NCBI RefSeq assembly: GCF_901764975.1
Contig: NZ_CABFKH010000004.1
Location: 62,001 to 126,000 of the forward strand
DNA: 64,000 nt
From: Actinobacillus indolicus
Lineage (GTDB): Bacteria > Pseudomonadota > Gammaproteobacteria > Enterobacterales > Pasteurellaceae
Direction of reading: 5' to 3'
This document shows positions 1 through 8,144 of the stretch, piece after piece. Below the pieces are notes generated by a model. That model ran no database searches. It saw nothing but the letters and a program-made list of their open reading frames with translations, and was not told the origin of the DNA. Each line of letters starts with the position of its first letter. Positions within the stretch are counted from its first letter, which is position 1. The position numbers were made by a program, and so were the translations under genes.

Positions 1-1746
1 GACCAACAGCTTCTCGATAAAATCATCTTCTTTCATTTTGGTCGCAGATTTTCCTTTACCACCACGGCGTTGTGCTTCGTAGTCTGAAAGCGGTTGATAT
101 TTCACATAGCCTTCATGGGAAAGGGTAACAACCACATCTTCCTGTGCAATTAAATCTTCTAAATTAATATCGCCCGAAGCTGCTGTAATTTCGGTACGGC
201 GTTCATCACCAAATTCTGCTTTAACTTTTTCAAGCTCTTCACGAATGACCTCCATTAAACGCTCAGAGCTATTTAAAATATGTAGCAACTCGCCAATCTC
301 AACTAAAATCTCTTTATACTCATCGAGAATTTTTTCATGTTCTAAGCCAGTTAAACGGTGTAAACGAAGTTCTAAAATTGCACGAGCTTGTACTTCAGAT
401 AAGAAATATTGCCCATCACGCACACCGAACTCTGCGGCTAAGTCATCTGGACGAGCAGCATCAACGCCTGCTGCTTCCAGCATGGCTGCCACATTACCTA
501 AAGACCAAGGGCGAGCCAATAAACCTTCACGTGCTTCATCTGCCGTTTTAGAGTTACGAATAAGTTCAATAACTGGATCGATATTAGCTAATGCAATCGC
601 TAAGCCTTCTAAAATATGCGCTCGTTCACGCGCTTTACGCAATTCAAAGACAGTACGGCGTGTCACCACTTCACGACGGTGCATCACAAAGGCTTCAATG
701 ATCTGTTTTAAATTGAATACTTTTGGCTGACCATGATCAAGTGCAACCATATTGATACCAAAGGTCACCTGCATTTGTGTTAATGCATAGAGATTATTTA
801 ATACCACTTCACCGACAGCGTTATTTTTAATTTCAATGACGATTGAAATCCCGTTTCTATCTGAATAATCTTCAATGCTGGAAATACCTTCAATACGCTT
901 ATCACGCACTAATTCGGCAATTTTTTCGATCAAATTCTTTTTGTTTACCTGATAAGGTAATTCCGTCACAACAATCTGCTCGCGACCTTTCGATGTAGTT
1001 TCAACCACGGCTTTTGCGCGTACATACACTTTTCCACGCCCTGTACGATAAGCTTCTTCAATCCCTTTACGACCATTAATAATCGCAGCCGTTGGGAAAT
1101 CAGGACCAGGGATATGTTGCATTAACTCTTCAATCGTAATCTGATCGTTTTCAATATAGGCTAAGCAACCATTTAACACTTCATTTAAGTTATGAGGCGG
1201 AATATTGGTTGCCATACCCACCGCAATACCCGATGAACCATTAACCAGTAAGGCTGGAATTTTCGTTGGCAAAACATCTGGAATCATCTCTTTACCGTCA
1301 TAGTTTGGCGAGAAGTCCACTGTTTCTTTATCTAAATCCGTTAACAGCTCTTGCGTAATTTTTTGCATACGCACTTCGGTATAACGCATCGCCGCAGGTG
1401 CGTCACCGTCAATCGAACCAAAGTTCCCTTGTCCATCCACCAACATATAACGAAGAGAGAACGGCTGAGCCATACGCACAATCGTATCGTACACCGCAGA
1501 ATCACCGTGAGGGTGATATTTACCGATTACATCACCGACCACACGCGCTGATTTAACATAAGGTTTAGATGATGTATTGCCACTTTGATCCATGGAGAAA
1601 AGTACACGGCGGTGAACAGGTTTAAGACCGTCACGAACATCGGGCAACGCACGCCCAACAATCACCGACATGGCATAATCTAGGTAGGAGTTTTTCAGTT
1701 CTTCTTCAATACTGATGGGGGTAATATCTTTGGCTAATTCGCTCAT
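1..1746 (-). CDS. gyrA: DNA gyrase subunit A, N-terminal part (partial)
   Basis: This is the breakage-reunion subunit of the type II topoisomerase that introduces negative supercoils. The reading frame starts at the ATG ending at 1746 and runs off the left edge, giving residues 1-582 of a protein normally near 880 residues, so the C-terminal DNA-wrapping domain is not in the window. The catalytic tyrosine sits in AAMRYTEVR (Y122). The quinolone-resistance region reads [10 protein letters not shown], with Ser83 and Asp87 in the susceptible wild-type state. The GyrA-box region is beyond the edge. A hairpin that probably ends modE transcription lies just upstream, so gyrA appears to be its own transcription unit. 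Identification is certain from the continuous match to the family. Confidence 0.98.
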   Translation of the reverse strand, partial: MSELAKDITPISIEEELKNSYLDYAMSVIVGRALPDVRDGLKPVHRRVLFSMDQSGNTSSKPYVKSARVVGDVIGKYHPHGDSAVYDTIVRMAQPFSLRYMLVDGQGNFGSIDGDAPAAMRYTEVRMQKITQELLTDLDKETVDFSPNYDGKEMIPDVLPTKIPALLVNGSSGIAVGMATNIPPHNLNEVLNGCLAYIENDQITIEELMQHIPGPDFPTAAIINGRKGIEEAYRTGRGKVYVRAKAVVETTSKGREQIVVTELPYQVNKKNLIEKIAELVRDKRIEGISSIEDYSDRNGISIVIEIKNNAVGEVVLNNLYALTQMQVTFGINMVALDHGQPKVFNLKQIIEAFVMHRREVVTRRTVFELRKARERAHILEGLAIALANIDPVIELIRNSKTADEAREGLLARPWSLGNVAAMLEAAGVDAARPDDLAAEFGVRDGQYFLSEVQARAILELRLHRLTGLEHEKILDEYKEILVEIGELLHILNSSERLMEVIREELEKVKAEFGDERRTEITAASGDINLEDLIAQEDVVVTLSHEGYVKYQPLSDYEAQRRGGKGKSATKMKEDDFIEKLLV

Positions 1747-1774
1747 TGAAATTTCCTAATCATGTGATAAAAAT

Positions 1775-1802
1775 GCCCAATTTTCAGGCACGAAAATTGG
1801 GC
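1775..1802 (-). terminator. Terminator after modE
   Basis: An 11-bp perfect inverted repeat (GCCCAATTTTC / GAAAATTGGGC) with a 6-nt loop is followed on the minus strand by ATTTTT. It sits between the modE stop and the gyrA start and should end modE transcription. Confidence 0.75.
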
Positions 1803-1857
1803 GAGATTTTAACACAAAATCGGAAAGAAAGGGGAAAAACTTGGTCTTTAACACGCT

Positions 1858-2625
1858 TTATAACGTGACTAACACAATTTGTTCAGGGTCAATACTCACC
1901 CACACCTTTTCTTGTAAGGCGAATTGATGCGTTTTGAGTGCTGTTGCATAACACTCCCCTTCTCCAATACTTAAGGTGATTTCTTGGTACTCTCCCTTAT
2001 CATAAAAATCTGAAATCACCGCAGGAAAACTATTTACCGTCTCTGGATTTTCGGTATGAATTTGAATCCATGGCGCTTTTACCATCAGCATCACTTCTTT
2101 TCCTAAGGCTAAATTGAGCCGTTTTGCACTTTGCGTGGTAATACAAGCGGTCAGATTTTGAGAGAAATTTGCAATGGCGATTTCCACATAACAGAGCACA
2201 TCATTTTCAGTTAATTGACTTACTTGACCGAAGAATTGATTTCTCGCACTACTCTGCAATGAAAACTTCGCCGTTGCCGTTAATAAACTATTTAATGGAA
2301 TCGACTCATCTTGCAATATATGAAATGCTTTTTCTTGGGTTTGTGCTAATAAATCATAAAGTTGCAATAAACGTTCCGCATAAGATGTCAGCACCGTACC
2401 TCCACCGTTTTTCCCTCCGGTATTACGTTCTAATAACGGCTTAGGGCTAATCACATTCATGGCTTCAAGATGATCCCATGCACTTTTATAACTCACCTTC
2501 GCATTTTTAGCCGCTTGATTAATCGAGCCACAAGCTCGAATTTCTTTTAACAGCGTAATTCTTTTCGGATCGACAAACAGTTTTTGCTGTAGCTTAATCG
2601 TTAATAAAATCTCAGTTTCTAACAT
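1858..2625 (-). CDS. modE: Molybdate-responsive regulator ModE
   Basis: ModE is a DNA-binding protein that represses the molybdate transporter genes when molybdate is bound. At 255 residues it has the normal two-part build. An N-terminal winged helix-turn-helix covers about residues 20-90 (SINQAAKNAKVSYKSAWDHL, then a GGKNGGGT loop typical of the family). A C-terminal pair of Mop-type molybdate-binding modules covers about residues 125-255. It is divergent from modABC, with a 143-bp shared intergenic region that carries a candidate ModE operator, so it probably controls the neighbouring operon. The ATG at 2625 gives the expected N-terminus. Confidence 0.95.
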   Translation of the reverse strand: MLETEILLTIKLQQKLFVDPKRITLLKEIRACGSINQAAKNAKVSYKSAWDHLEAMNVISPKPLLERNTGGKNGGGTVLTSYAERLLQLYDLLAQTQEKAFHILQDESIPLNSLLTATAKFSLQSSARNQFFGQVSQLTENDVLCYVEIAIANFSQNLTACITTQSAKRLNLALGKEVMLMVKAPWIQIHTENPETVNSFPAVISDFYDKGEYQEITLSIGEGECYATALKTHQFALQEKVWVSIDPEQIVLVTL

Positions 2626-2718
2626 AATCGGTTTCCTAAATTCTATCAGGCTAAATTATCCGTCTTTATTGGCATAAATGAAAAGTTATTTTTGTATAGA
2701 TTTTTTCAAACAAAGCAA

Positions 2719-2736
2719 TATATAATTATTTATATA
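2719..2736. promoter_or_regulatory. Candidate ModE operator upstream of modA
   Basis: A perfect inverted repeat TATATAA-N4-TTATATA lies 33 bp upstream of modA. It contains TATATA-N6-TATATA, which is the core of the ModE consensus known from E. coli. The flanking CG/ACG bases of that consensus are not present, so the match is to the core only. Its place between modE and modA supports the assignment. Confidence 0.55.
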
Positions 2737-2768
2737 AAGAATATATTCTCCATCATCAAGGATCACTC

Positions 2769-3527
2769 ATGAAAAAAACATTCACGAAATTAACACTTAC
2801 AGTGGCTTTCGCTTTAGGTACAACATCTGCCTTTGCAGGGAACATCACTGTTTTTGCCGCAGCATCCATGACAAACGTTTTACAGCAAATTGGTGATGAG
2901 TATAAAAAAGCACATCCTGAAGATACATTAACCTTCTCTTTCGCAGGTTCATCTACCCTTGCAAAACAGATTAAACAAGATGCGCCCGCAGATCTTTTCA
3001 TCTCAGCCGATCAAAAATGGATGGATTATGTAGCTGAAAAACAATCAAATAAAGTTAAACATGTTACAATTTTAGCTGAAAATGATTTAGTCTTAATTGC
3101 ACCTGCGGATAGTAAAATCAAAGTCGCAAGTATTAAAGAGATCAATTTCAAAAATACCATTGGTGACAGCTATTTAGCAGTTGGCGATGATAATGTGCCT
3201 GTCGGTCGGTATGCGAAAAAAGCTCTTGAGTATTTAGGTGTTTGGGGCGATGTTGAAAACCGTTTATCCAAAGCAAAAGATGTTCGAGCGGTGCTATCTT
3301 ATATTGAACGTGGCGAATTACCGTTAGGGATTGTTTATTCAACGGATGCTAAAGTATCGGATAAAGTTAAAGTGGTTGCGACTTTCCCACAAGAAAGCTA
3401 CGAAAAAGTCGTCTATCCGGCGGCGACATTAAGCGATAAAACAGAAGCAAAACGTTTTTTGGATCACCTTTCAAGTCCAACTGCAAAAGAGATGTTTAAA
3501 CAATCAGGATTTAAAGTAACAGAATAA
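2769..3527 (+). CDS. modA: Molybdate ABC transporter periplasmic binding protein
   Basis: ModA captures molybdate (and tungstate) in the periplasm and delivers it to ModBC. The 252-residue protein starts with a Sec signal peptide (MKKTFTK, hydrophobic stretch, cleavage probably after SAFA at about residue 23). The mature part opens with ITVFAAASMTNVL, the ModA signature whose serines bind the oxyanion, and later has AGSSTLAKQI. It is the first gene of modABC, with modB beginning two bases after its stop. The molybdenum imported here would feed molybdopterin enzymes such as nitrate, DMSO or TMAO reductases, none of which lies in this window. Confidence 0.97.
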   Translation: MKKTFTKLTLTVAFALGTTSAFAGNITVFAAASMTNVLQQIGDEYKKAHPEDTLTFSFAGSSTLAKQIKQDAPADLFISADQKWMDYVAEKQSNKVKHVTILAENDLVLIAPADSKIKVASIKEINFKNTIGDSYLAVGDDNVPVGRYAKKALEYLGVWGDVENRLSKAKDVRAVLSYIERGELPLGIVYSTDAKVSDKVKVVATFPQESYEKVVYPAATLSDKTEAKRFLDHLSSPTAKEMFKQSGFKVTE

Positions 3528-3528
3528 A

Positions 3529-4236
3529 ATGCCCTTTTTCGATTTCTCTCAACAAGAGCTCAATGCCATCTATCTAAGCCTTAAAATTGCCAGTGTCGCC
3601 GTCCTGTTTGCATTGCCTTTGGCCATTGCATCCGCTTGGTTGCTCGCACGCAAAGAATTTTGGGGTAAAAATTTATTTAACGGCATTATTCACTTGCCCC
3701 TAGTGCTTCCGCCTGTGGTCATCGGCTACCTTTTACTTATTTTAATGGCGAAAAAAGGGGCTATCGGGCAATATTTATGGGAATGGTTTAACATTTCTTT
3801 CAGCTTTTCATGGAAAGGGGCGGTTTTAGCCTCTATGGCCATGGCGTTTCCGCTTATGGTTCGTTCTATTCGGTTAGCCTTTGATGCGATTGATCCAAAG
3901 TTGGAACAAGCTGCAAGAACGTTAGGCGCAAGTCCACTTAAAGTCTTTTTCACCCTAAATCTGCCACTCTCTTTTTCAGGGATTGTTGCAGGTGCGGTTC
4001 TCGGTTTTGCCCGTTCACTCGGCGAATTTGGCGCAACCATTACATTTGTGTCGAATATTCCCAATCAGACTCAAACTATTCCGGCTGCGCTCTATACCTT
4101 TATTGAAACCCCTGACGGTGAAATGGCGGCAGCTCGGTTATGTTTGATTGCAATCGCCATTTCATTGATTGCACTCTTCTTTTCAGAATTATTAGCTCAA
4201 CGCCAACAACGTTTCCAAAAAGTAAGGGAGAATTGA
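3529..4236 (+). CDS. modB: Molybdate ABC transporter permease
   Basis: ModB forms the inner-membrane channel of the molybdate importer. The 235-residue protein has about five hydrophobic segments. The cytoplasmic loop that docks on ModC is visible as EQAARTLGASPLKVFFTLNLPL, followed by GFARSLGEFGATITF. Its TGA stop overlaps the ATG of modC by one base, so the two are translationally coupled. Length and motifs are normal. Confidence 0.97.
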   Translation: MPFFDFSQQELNAIYLSLKIASVAVLFALPLAIASAWLLARKEFWGKNLFNGIIHLPLVLPPVVIGYLLLILMAKKGAIGQYLWEWFNISFSFSWKGAVLASMAMAFPLMVRSIRLAFDAIDPKLEQAARTLGASPLKVFFTLNLPLSFSGIVAGAVLGFARSLGEFGATITFVSNIPNQTQTIPAALYTFIETPDGEMAAARLCLIAIAISLIALFFSELLAQRQQRFQKVREN

Positions 4237-5303
4237 TGTCAACGCAAACACTTCATATTGATGTCACACATCAATTCGGCGATCTACACTTAAACGTTCA
4301 AGCCGATATTCCCGCCAAAGGGGTAACAGCGATTTTCGGGCGTTCAGGTGCAGGAAAATCCAGCTTAATCAACCTTGTTGCAGGCTTAACCAAACTGCAT
4401 CAAGGCAAAATCATACTTAACGGAAGAACCTTATTTGATACGGAAAAGCGCATCAATCTTCCGCCTGAAAAACGCAAAGTCGGCTATGTATTCCAAGAGC
4501 ATCGGCTCTTTCCCCATTATCGTGTGGAAGGCAACTTAAAATACGGTTGCAAGCGGTTAGATCAAGCAAAATTTTTGCAATTAGTCGAATTGCTTGGTAT
4601 TTCCCACCTGCTTAATCGTTTTCCTATCAGCTTATCGGGTGGTGAAAAACAGCGTGTAGCCATCGGTAGAGCGTTACTCAGCGAGCCAGATATTTTGCTC
4701 ATGGACGAGCCCTTATCAGCCCTTGATCTACCACGTAAAAACGAATTGATGGAATACTTAGGCAAACTAGCTAAAAATCTCGATATTCCGATTTTGTATG
4801 TCAGCCACAGTCTAGATGAAGTGGTGAGATTGGCAGACAATTTATTGCTATTAGAAAACGGCAAAGTGGTGGCTTTTGATAAAACGGTCAAGGTGTGGCA
4901 CAGCCCTGAATTTGCAGCTTGGCAACCCGATGTACAACGTCTCAGCTTGCTTGAATTACCTATCGTACAACAGCAAATAGAATACAATATACAAGCGTTG
5001 GCAATCGGAGAGCAACGGATTTGGATCAACCAACAACCTCGTTACCAACTGGGCGATACCGTGAGAATTACAATCGGCAGTAAAGATGTCTCTATTACAT
5101 TGGTTCAGCCTGAGAAAAGCTCTATCCGCAATATTCTACAAGGCAACATTTGCAAAATAGTGAAACAATCCGACCGCTATGATCTTGCCGTACAGGTCGC
5201 CGAGCAGGAAATTTGGGCAAGTATCAGCCTATGGTCTTTCGATGAATTGGCGTTGCAACTAGGGCAATCGGTTTATCTACAAATTAAATCCGTCTCGATT
5301 TAG
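4236..5303 (+). CDS. modC: Molybdate ABC transporter ATP-binding protein
   Basis: ModC hydrolyses ATP to drive molybdate import. The start chosen is the ATG at 4236, which overlaps the modB stop and has AAGGGAG just upstream. A longer frame from 4140 would run inside modB and is not credible. The 355-residue protein has Walker A FGRSGAGKSS, signature LSGGEKQRVAIGRA and Walker B ILLMDEPLSALD in the first 200 residues, followed by a C-terminal Mop-like regulatory domain (about 285-355), as in E. coli ModC. It is the last gene of modABC. Confidence 0.97.
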   Translation: MSTQTLHIDVTHQFGDLHLNVQADIPAKGVTAIFGRSGAGKSSLINLVAGLTKLHQGKIILNGRTLFDTEKRINLPPEKRKVGYVFQEHRLFPHYRVEGNLKYGCKRLDQAKFLQLVELLGISHLLNRFPISLSGGEKQRVAIGRALLSEPDILLMDEPLSALDLPRKNELMEYLGKLAKNLDIPILYVSHSLDEVVRLADNLLLLENGKVVAFDKTVKVWHSPEFAAWQPDVQRLSLLELPIVQQQIEYNIQALAIGEQRIWINQQPRYQLGDTVRITIGSKDVSITLVQPEKSSIRNILQGNICKIVKQSDRYDLAVQVAEQEIWASISLWSFDELALQLGQSVYLQIKSVSI

Positions 5304-5386
5304 CTTGTTTTTTCAGCTGATAATTTGTGATACCTAGCTTTAATGCGATATTTTCTCTATAATGTTGCCCGTTTTCATATCACTAT

Positions 5387-5463
5387 CCCCCCTTAGCTCA
5401 GTCGGTTAGAGCAGGCGACTCATAATCGCTTGGTCACTGGTTCAAGTCCGGTAGGGGGGACCA
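5387..5463 (+). tRNA. ileX: tRNA-Ile2 with anticodon CAU (AUA-reading, ileX type)
   Basis: A complete 77-nt cloverleaf with encoded CCA is present. The 7-bp acceptor is CCCCCCT/AGGGGGG, the T-loop is TTCAAGT and the anticodon loop is CTCATAA. The anticodon is CAT, which simple scanning would call Met. However, the anticodon arm GGCGACTCATAATCGCT agrees base for base with my recollection of E. coli tRNA-Ile2 (ileX), whose C34 is changed to lysidine by TilS so that it reads AUA. There are no initiator features such as a C1-A72 mismatch or the three G-C pairs. Its 3' end is the attachment site of the degraded element that follows. Confidence 0.9.
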
Positions 5464-5464
5464 T
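5449..5464 (+). repeat. Left attachment-like repeat at the tRNA 3' end
   Basis: The tRNA 3' end and flanking T read CGGTAGGGGGGACCAT. A copy with one G fewer is found at 7953-7967. tRNA 3' ends are the usual integration sites of P4-type integrases, and the truncated integrase gene begins 200 bp downstream. Confidence 0.6.
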
Positions 5465-5476
5465 TTCAAGGTTTTT

Positions 5477-5623
5477 ATAAGTTCGCATAAGTAAAAAATC
5501 CTTGAAAAATCAATGAATAACGTAATTTTGTGTTTTTATAAGTTGGTTTAAGTTCGCTTACATCCGCCTTTAATTGTTACCTCGAATGTTACCTCGATGA
5601 AAAATTGAGAAAACGAGGTAACA
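5477..5623. repeat. Arm-type repeat cluster between the tRNA and integrase
   Basis: This 150-bp stretch holds repeated short motifs. ATAAGTTCGCATAAGT lies at 5477-5492 and a variant with TTCGCTTAC at 5553-5561. TGTTACCTCG occurs twice as a 12-bp-period direct repeat (5575-5584 and 5587-5596) and once inverted as CGAGGTAACA (5614-5623). The same paired TGTTACCTC motif recurs at 7871-7892 and 8061-8082. Such motifs next to an att site fit integrase or excisionase arm-binding sites; that role is inferred. Confidence 0.5.
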
Positions 5624-5665
5624 CGAGAAGGGAATTTTTGATATTTTTCAAAAGGTTATAAGCAT

Positions 5666-6793
5666 ATGAAACTTAACAACACCCTAATTAAAAATTTAAA
5701 ACCATCAACTAAAGATCGCTACTTATCAGACGGCTTCAATCTTTACTTACTCGTTAAACCTAACTGTTCTAAATTATGGCGTTTTATCTATGTTAGCCCT
5801 GAAACTGGCTTACGAGTAAAAATGAGTTTGGGAAGCTATCCACACAAAAGCCTTGCAGAAGCTAGGGAAGAAGCTAGAAATTATCATAAGATTTTATCTG
5901 AAGGCTTTTGCCCTAAATCTTTTTTGATAAAACAAGCCGAAATCAAGAAAGAACAAAGCGAAACATTGCGAGATTTTGCCTATAAGTGGATTGTATGGAA
6001 GCAGGCAAAAGCAAGCCAAAATAAACCGCTTAGCCCAAAAACTATTAAGCGAACCATGCAACGCTTAGAAAATCATTTATTCCCTCGATTTAAAAATATG
6101 AGGCTGATAGATGTTCGCTTAAAAGATGCTATTACTCGCCTTGAAGATTTAGAGAATAAAAAACCCGATACACTTTATAGGATTGTTGGTAATTTTATCG
6201 AGATTATGGACTATGCCCAGCTATTGGAAAAAATTCCTGATAATCCGATTAAACCTTTAAAAAAGGCGTTTAGTTCTGCTAAGGTTACACACCAGCCAAC
6301 TATTTCGCCCGAGCAATTACCTGAATTTTTGAAGGCGTTGCAGAAATCGAGCAGATCGCCACAAACCAAGCTTTTAGTAGAGTGGCAACTCGTAACAATG
6401 TTGAGACCTTTTGAGGCTTCCGCCGTTGAATGGACCGATATAGACTTTAAAAATAAAGTTTTGACGATTCCAGCCGAAAGAATGAAGGGGGGAATGCGTT
6501 CGCATAGTATCCCGCTTTCTACGCAGGCATTGGCTATCCTTGAAGAAATGAAGGCGTTCAATGGGCATCATGTTCACGTTTTTACAGGCAGGAATGAACG
6601 CCATAAACCCTCGCCACGCCCGCACACTAAATATAGTGATTTTTATGCAAATGCAAAAATAGCCTTAAGCTTTGCCCTGTATAACGCCATTCAAGCCCTA
6701 AACTGCTCTATTTTTTACGCAAATCTACGCAATTTTTTGCATTTCTATGCAGTCAAAAACGCCCTTTTTAAATTCTGCTTGATAGAACGATGA
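5666..6793 (+). pseudogene. Truncated P4-type tyrosine integrase
   Basis: The first 315 or so residues are a P4-family site-specific integrase. They comprise an N-terminal DUF4102-like arm domain (LSDGFNLYLLVKPNCSKLW, then MSLGSYPHKSLAEAR), a core-binding SAM-like domain and the first half of the catalytic domain. The catalytic Arg (TMLRPFEASAVEW) and the beta-hairpin Lys (AERMKGGMRS) are present. After about residue 320 the sequence stops resembling the family: the His-x-x-Arg box and the nucleophilic Tyr are missing and are replaced by low-complexity sequence up to the stop (375 residues against the usual 400 or more). The gene lies directly downstream of tRNA-Ile2 and presumably integrated the element, but its product should be inactive. 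Confidence 0.85.
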
Positions 6794-6963
6794 GAGAACC
6801 CACGAAAAACGCCCCATTTTTTACAAAAACGCCCCAACATCTCACCGCTTGCAATCCCTAATTTTTGCTCGATTTTGTGAAATCAGCCATCACACCCCGA
6901 ACAAATAGCCAAATTTCTACAATGTTTTAAACGGCTCTATCAGAGGCGACAATCTATCGAAAA

Positions 6964-7287
6964 ATGAAAAATAAAGAATTTCCCGAAGGCTATCATGTAC
7001 CTTTCCCGCCCCTAGATGAATTATGCGGATATGCAAGCCTTCAATCTTTCGAGCAAACACAAGAAAGAAAAAGCGAGACGCAAGAGAAATTATTTTTCTT
7101 TCAAGTGAACCTAGAAATTTCTAGCACCATCCCTTTTATTTATGACTGTATCAAAGAGCAAGCCCCAAGCTGGCAAGCGTTAAACGCAAGCATTGAGGCA
7201 ATGATAGAGCTACACAAAGCCTACAATCACCATATTAGAGAACAATTCAAGCAATTAGAAAAAGAGATGTTAGGAGGGGAGGAATGA
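6964..7287 (+). CDS. Small hypothetical protein of the degraded element
   Basis: This 107-residue reading frame encodes a hydrophilic, Glu/Gln-rich protein with no signal peptide, membrane segment or motif I recognise. It overlaps the next frame by four bases (ATGA at 7284-7287). A strong ribosome-binding site for that next frame lies inside its end, so the two look like a real translationally coupled pair carried by the satellite element. The function is unknown. It could be an intact cargo or regulatory gene, or a leftover. Confidence 0.5.
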   Translation: MKNKEFPEGYHVPFPPLDELCGYASLQSFEQTQERKSETQEKLFFFQVNLEISSTIPFIYDCIKEQAPSWQALNASIEAMIELHKAYNHHIREQFKQLEKEMLGGEE

Positions 7288-7556
7288 TAACTCACAGAAT
7301 TACATTACCCGACGGCACGGAAATCGAATTCTTTGCGAGTGATGAGGCTTTATTTCAAGAGAAATTTGGCAACTTTGAGCATTTCAAAGAAATGCAAAAT
7401 ACTGATGAATTTAGGCGATTTACGGGGTTTTCTAAATTTTTCAATGAAATACTTGCAGTGTTTTCTGCTCCTGCTAGTAGTTCGGCGATTGCGGTAAATG
7501 TGCTTTTACCGCTTCGCCCTTCTCCTATAATTTCTAGGAATAATTGCCACTCATAG
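7284..7556 (+). CDS. Small hypothetical protein, probably chimeric at its C-terminus
   Basis: The frame starts with a very good ribosome-binding site (AGGAGGGGAGGA) and overlaps the previous gene by ATGA. The first 46 or so residues (opening MITHRITLPDGTEIEFFAS) look like a genuine small soluble protein. From about residue 47 on (nt 7424 onward) the frame runs antisense to a fragment of a P4-type primase encoded on the opposite strand, so its last 40-45 residues are probably not ancestral. I read this as a gene whose 3' end was replaced by a deletion junction. No function can be named. Confidence 0.45.
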   Translation: MITHRITLPDGTEIEFFASDEALFQEKFGNFEHFKEMQNTDEFRRFTGFSKFFNEILAVFSAPASSSAIAVNVLLPLRPSPIISRNNCHS

Positions 7557-7606
7557 CGATTAGTCAAAATCATATAAAGTGCGGCTAGAAATGTTAGAAG
7601 TGAATA
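7424..7606 (-). pseudogene. Fragment of a P4-type (D5-like) primase/helicase
   Basis: On the minus strand an open stretch reads NRYEWQLFLEIIGEGRSGKS and continues TFTAIAELLAGAENT, then a Leu/Asn-rich stretch ending LENP. This is the start of the helicase domain of phage P4 alpha-type primases, including the Walker A GEGRSGKST. Homology begins around nt 7606 (FLAALYMILTN) and fades at about nt 7424. The N-terminal primase part and the rest of the helicase are absent, so only some 60 codons of a gene of more than 500 codons remain. It shows that the element was a replicating satellite or plasmid-like phage rather than a simple integron. Confidence 0.7.
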
Positions 7607-7612
7607 ACTTAA

Positions 7613-7706
7613 ATCACTTGATCACTTCTAATCACTTAAAAACCAAATAAAAAATCTTTGATAATCAATAAGTTAACATTCACAAGTGTTCAAGTGAGCA
7701 AGTGAT
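7613..7706. repeat. Iteron-like repeats, possible relic replication origin
   Basis: Three ATCACTT-type units (7613-7620, 7621-7628, 7631-7638) face three tandem 8-bp CAAGTG-type units (7683-7690, 7691-7698, 7699-7706) in opposite orientation across a short A+T-rich spacer. The array abuts the primase fragment. P4-family satellites have iterons bound by their alpha primase-helicase, so an origin relic is a reasonable inference, not proven. Confidence 0.4.
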
Positions 7707-7870
7707 TAAAATCGCCTAAAAGTTTTAAAAAAATTTTTTATCTATTTTTATTTGCTATTTGTGAATAATAAAATTGATTTTAATTAAATTATTTCTTCAG
7801 CATTGAACCCTTTGCAAAACCACCAAAAACCGATCAAAAATAGACCACGTAAGCGAACCATAAAAGAGCG

Positions 7871-7892
7871 TGTTACCTCAAATGTTACCTTT
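7871..7892 (+). repeat. Second copy of the paired TGTTACCT motif
   Basis: TGTTACCTCA at 7871 and TGTTACCTTT at 7883 repeat the 12-bp-period pair seen at 5575-5596 next to the integrase. An inverted match to the TTCGCTTAC motif lies nearby at 7849-7857. The distribution at both ends of the element fits arm-type integrase sites. Confidence 0.5.
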
Positions 7893-7952
7893 TCACCGAT
7901 TTTTAGTTTTGCATTCTCTTATTTATCAATAAGTTATAGCTAGGATCAAAAA

Positions 7953-7967
7953 CGGTAGGGGGACCAT
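7953..7967 (+). repeat. Right attachment-like repeat (degraded)
   Basis: CGGTAGGGGGACCAT repeats the tRNA-Ile2 3' end (5449-5464) with one G missing. It would close a 2.5-kb element that starts at the tRNA. The missing base and the truncated integrase suggest the element can no longer excise. Confidence 0.55.
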
Positions 7968-8060
7968 CTTCGTTAATCACTAAATTTCCCATTTAAAATC
8001 AACAATTTATTAAAATCCATTTTTATCGATGGCTTTGATTTCTATTATTTTTCTATTTGG

Positions 8061-8082
8061 TGTTACCTCAAATGTTACCTCG
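8061..8082 (+). repeat. Third copy of the paired TGTTACCT motif, outside the att copy
   Basis: TGTTACCTCA at 8061 and TGTTACCTCG at 8073 form the same 12-bp-period pair as at 5575 and 7871. This copy lies beyond the att-like repeat at 7953-7967, which a single simple insertion would not explain. Confidence 0.5.
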
Positions 8083-8090
8083 ACAGACAA

Positions 8091-8122
8091 TAAAAAACCC
8101 TGCACGCAATACGTACAGGGTT
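8091..8122 (-). terminator. sodA terminator
   Basis: The minus strand has AACCCTGTACG, a short loop and CGTGCAGGGTT followed by TTTTA, directly after the sodA stop codon. Confidence 0.85.
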
Positions 8123-8144
8123 AACTATAAGAAGCTCGTTAGAA

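Larger units (their letters stand above)
7557..8144. other. Gene-poor right end of the degraded element
   Basis: Over nearly 590 bp I see no intact gene. The stretch is A+T rich and contains most of the primase fragment, the iteron-like array, arm-type repeat pairs at 7871-7892 and 8061-8082, the degraded att copy at 7953-7967 and the sodA terminator at 8091-8122. Confidence 0.6.

Noticed and set aside
245-730. 161-residue open frame on the plus strand
   Set aside because: It lies wholly antisense within gyrA, is Ser/Lys/Arg rich in the way reversed coding sequence usually is, and has no ribosome-binding site.
4140-4235. Extended N-terminus of modC
   Set aside because: The 32 extra codons overlap modB in another frame. 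The ATG at 4236 has a ribosome-binding site and gives the family start.
5387-5463. Initiator or elongator tRNA-Met
   Set aside because: The anticodon is CAT but the anticodon arm is that of tRNA-Ile2 and the initiator features are missing.
7613-7706. Short direct repeats considered as a CRISPR array
   Set aside because: Units are only 7-8 bp and tandem, without unique spacers of 25-40 bp, and no cas genes are near.
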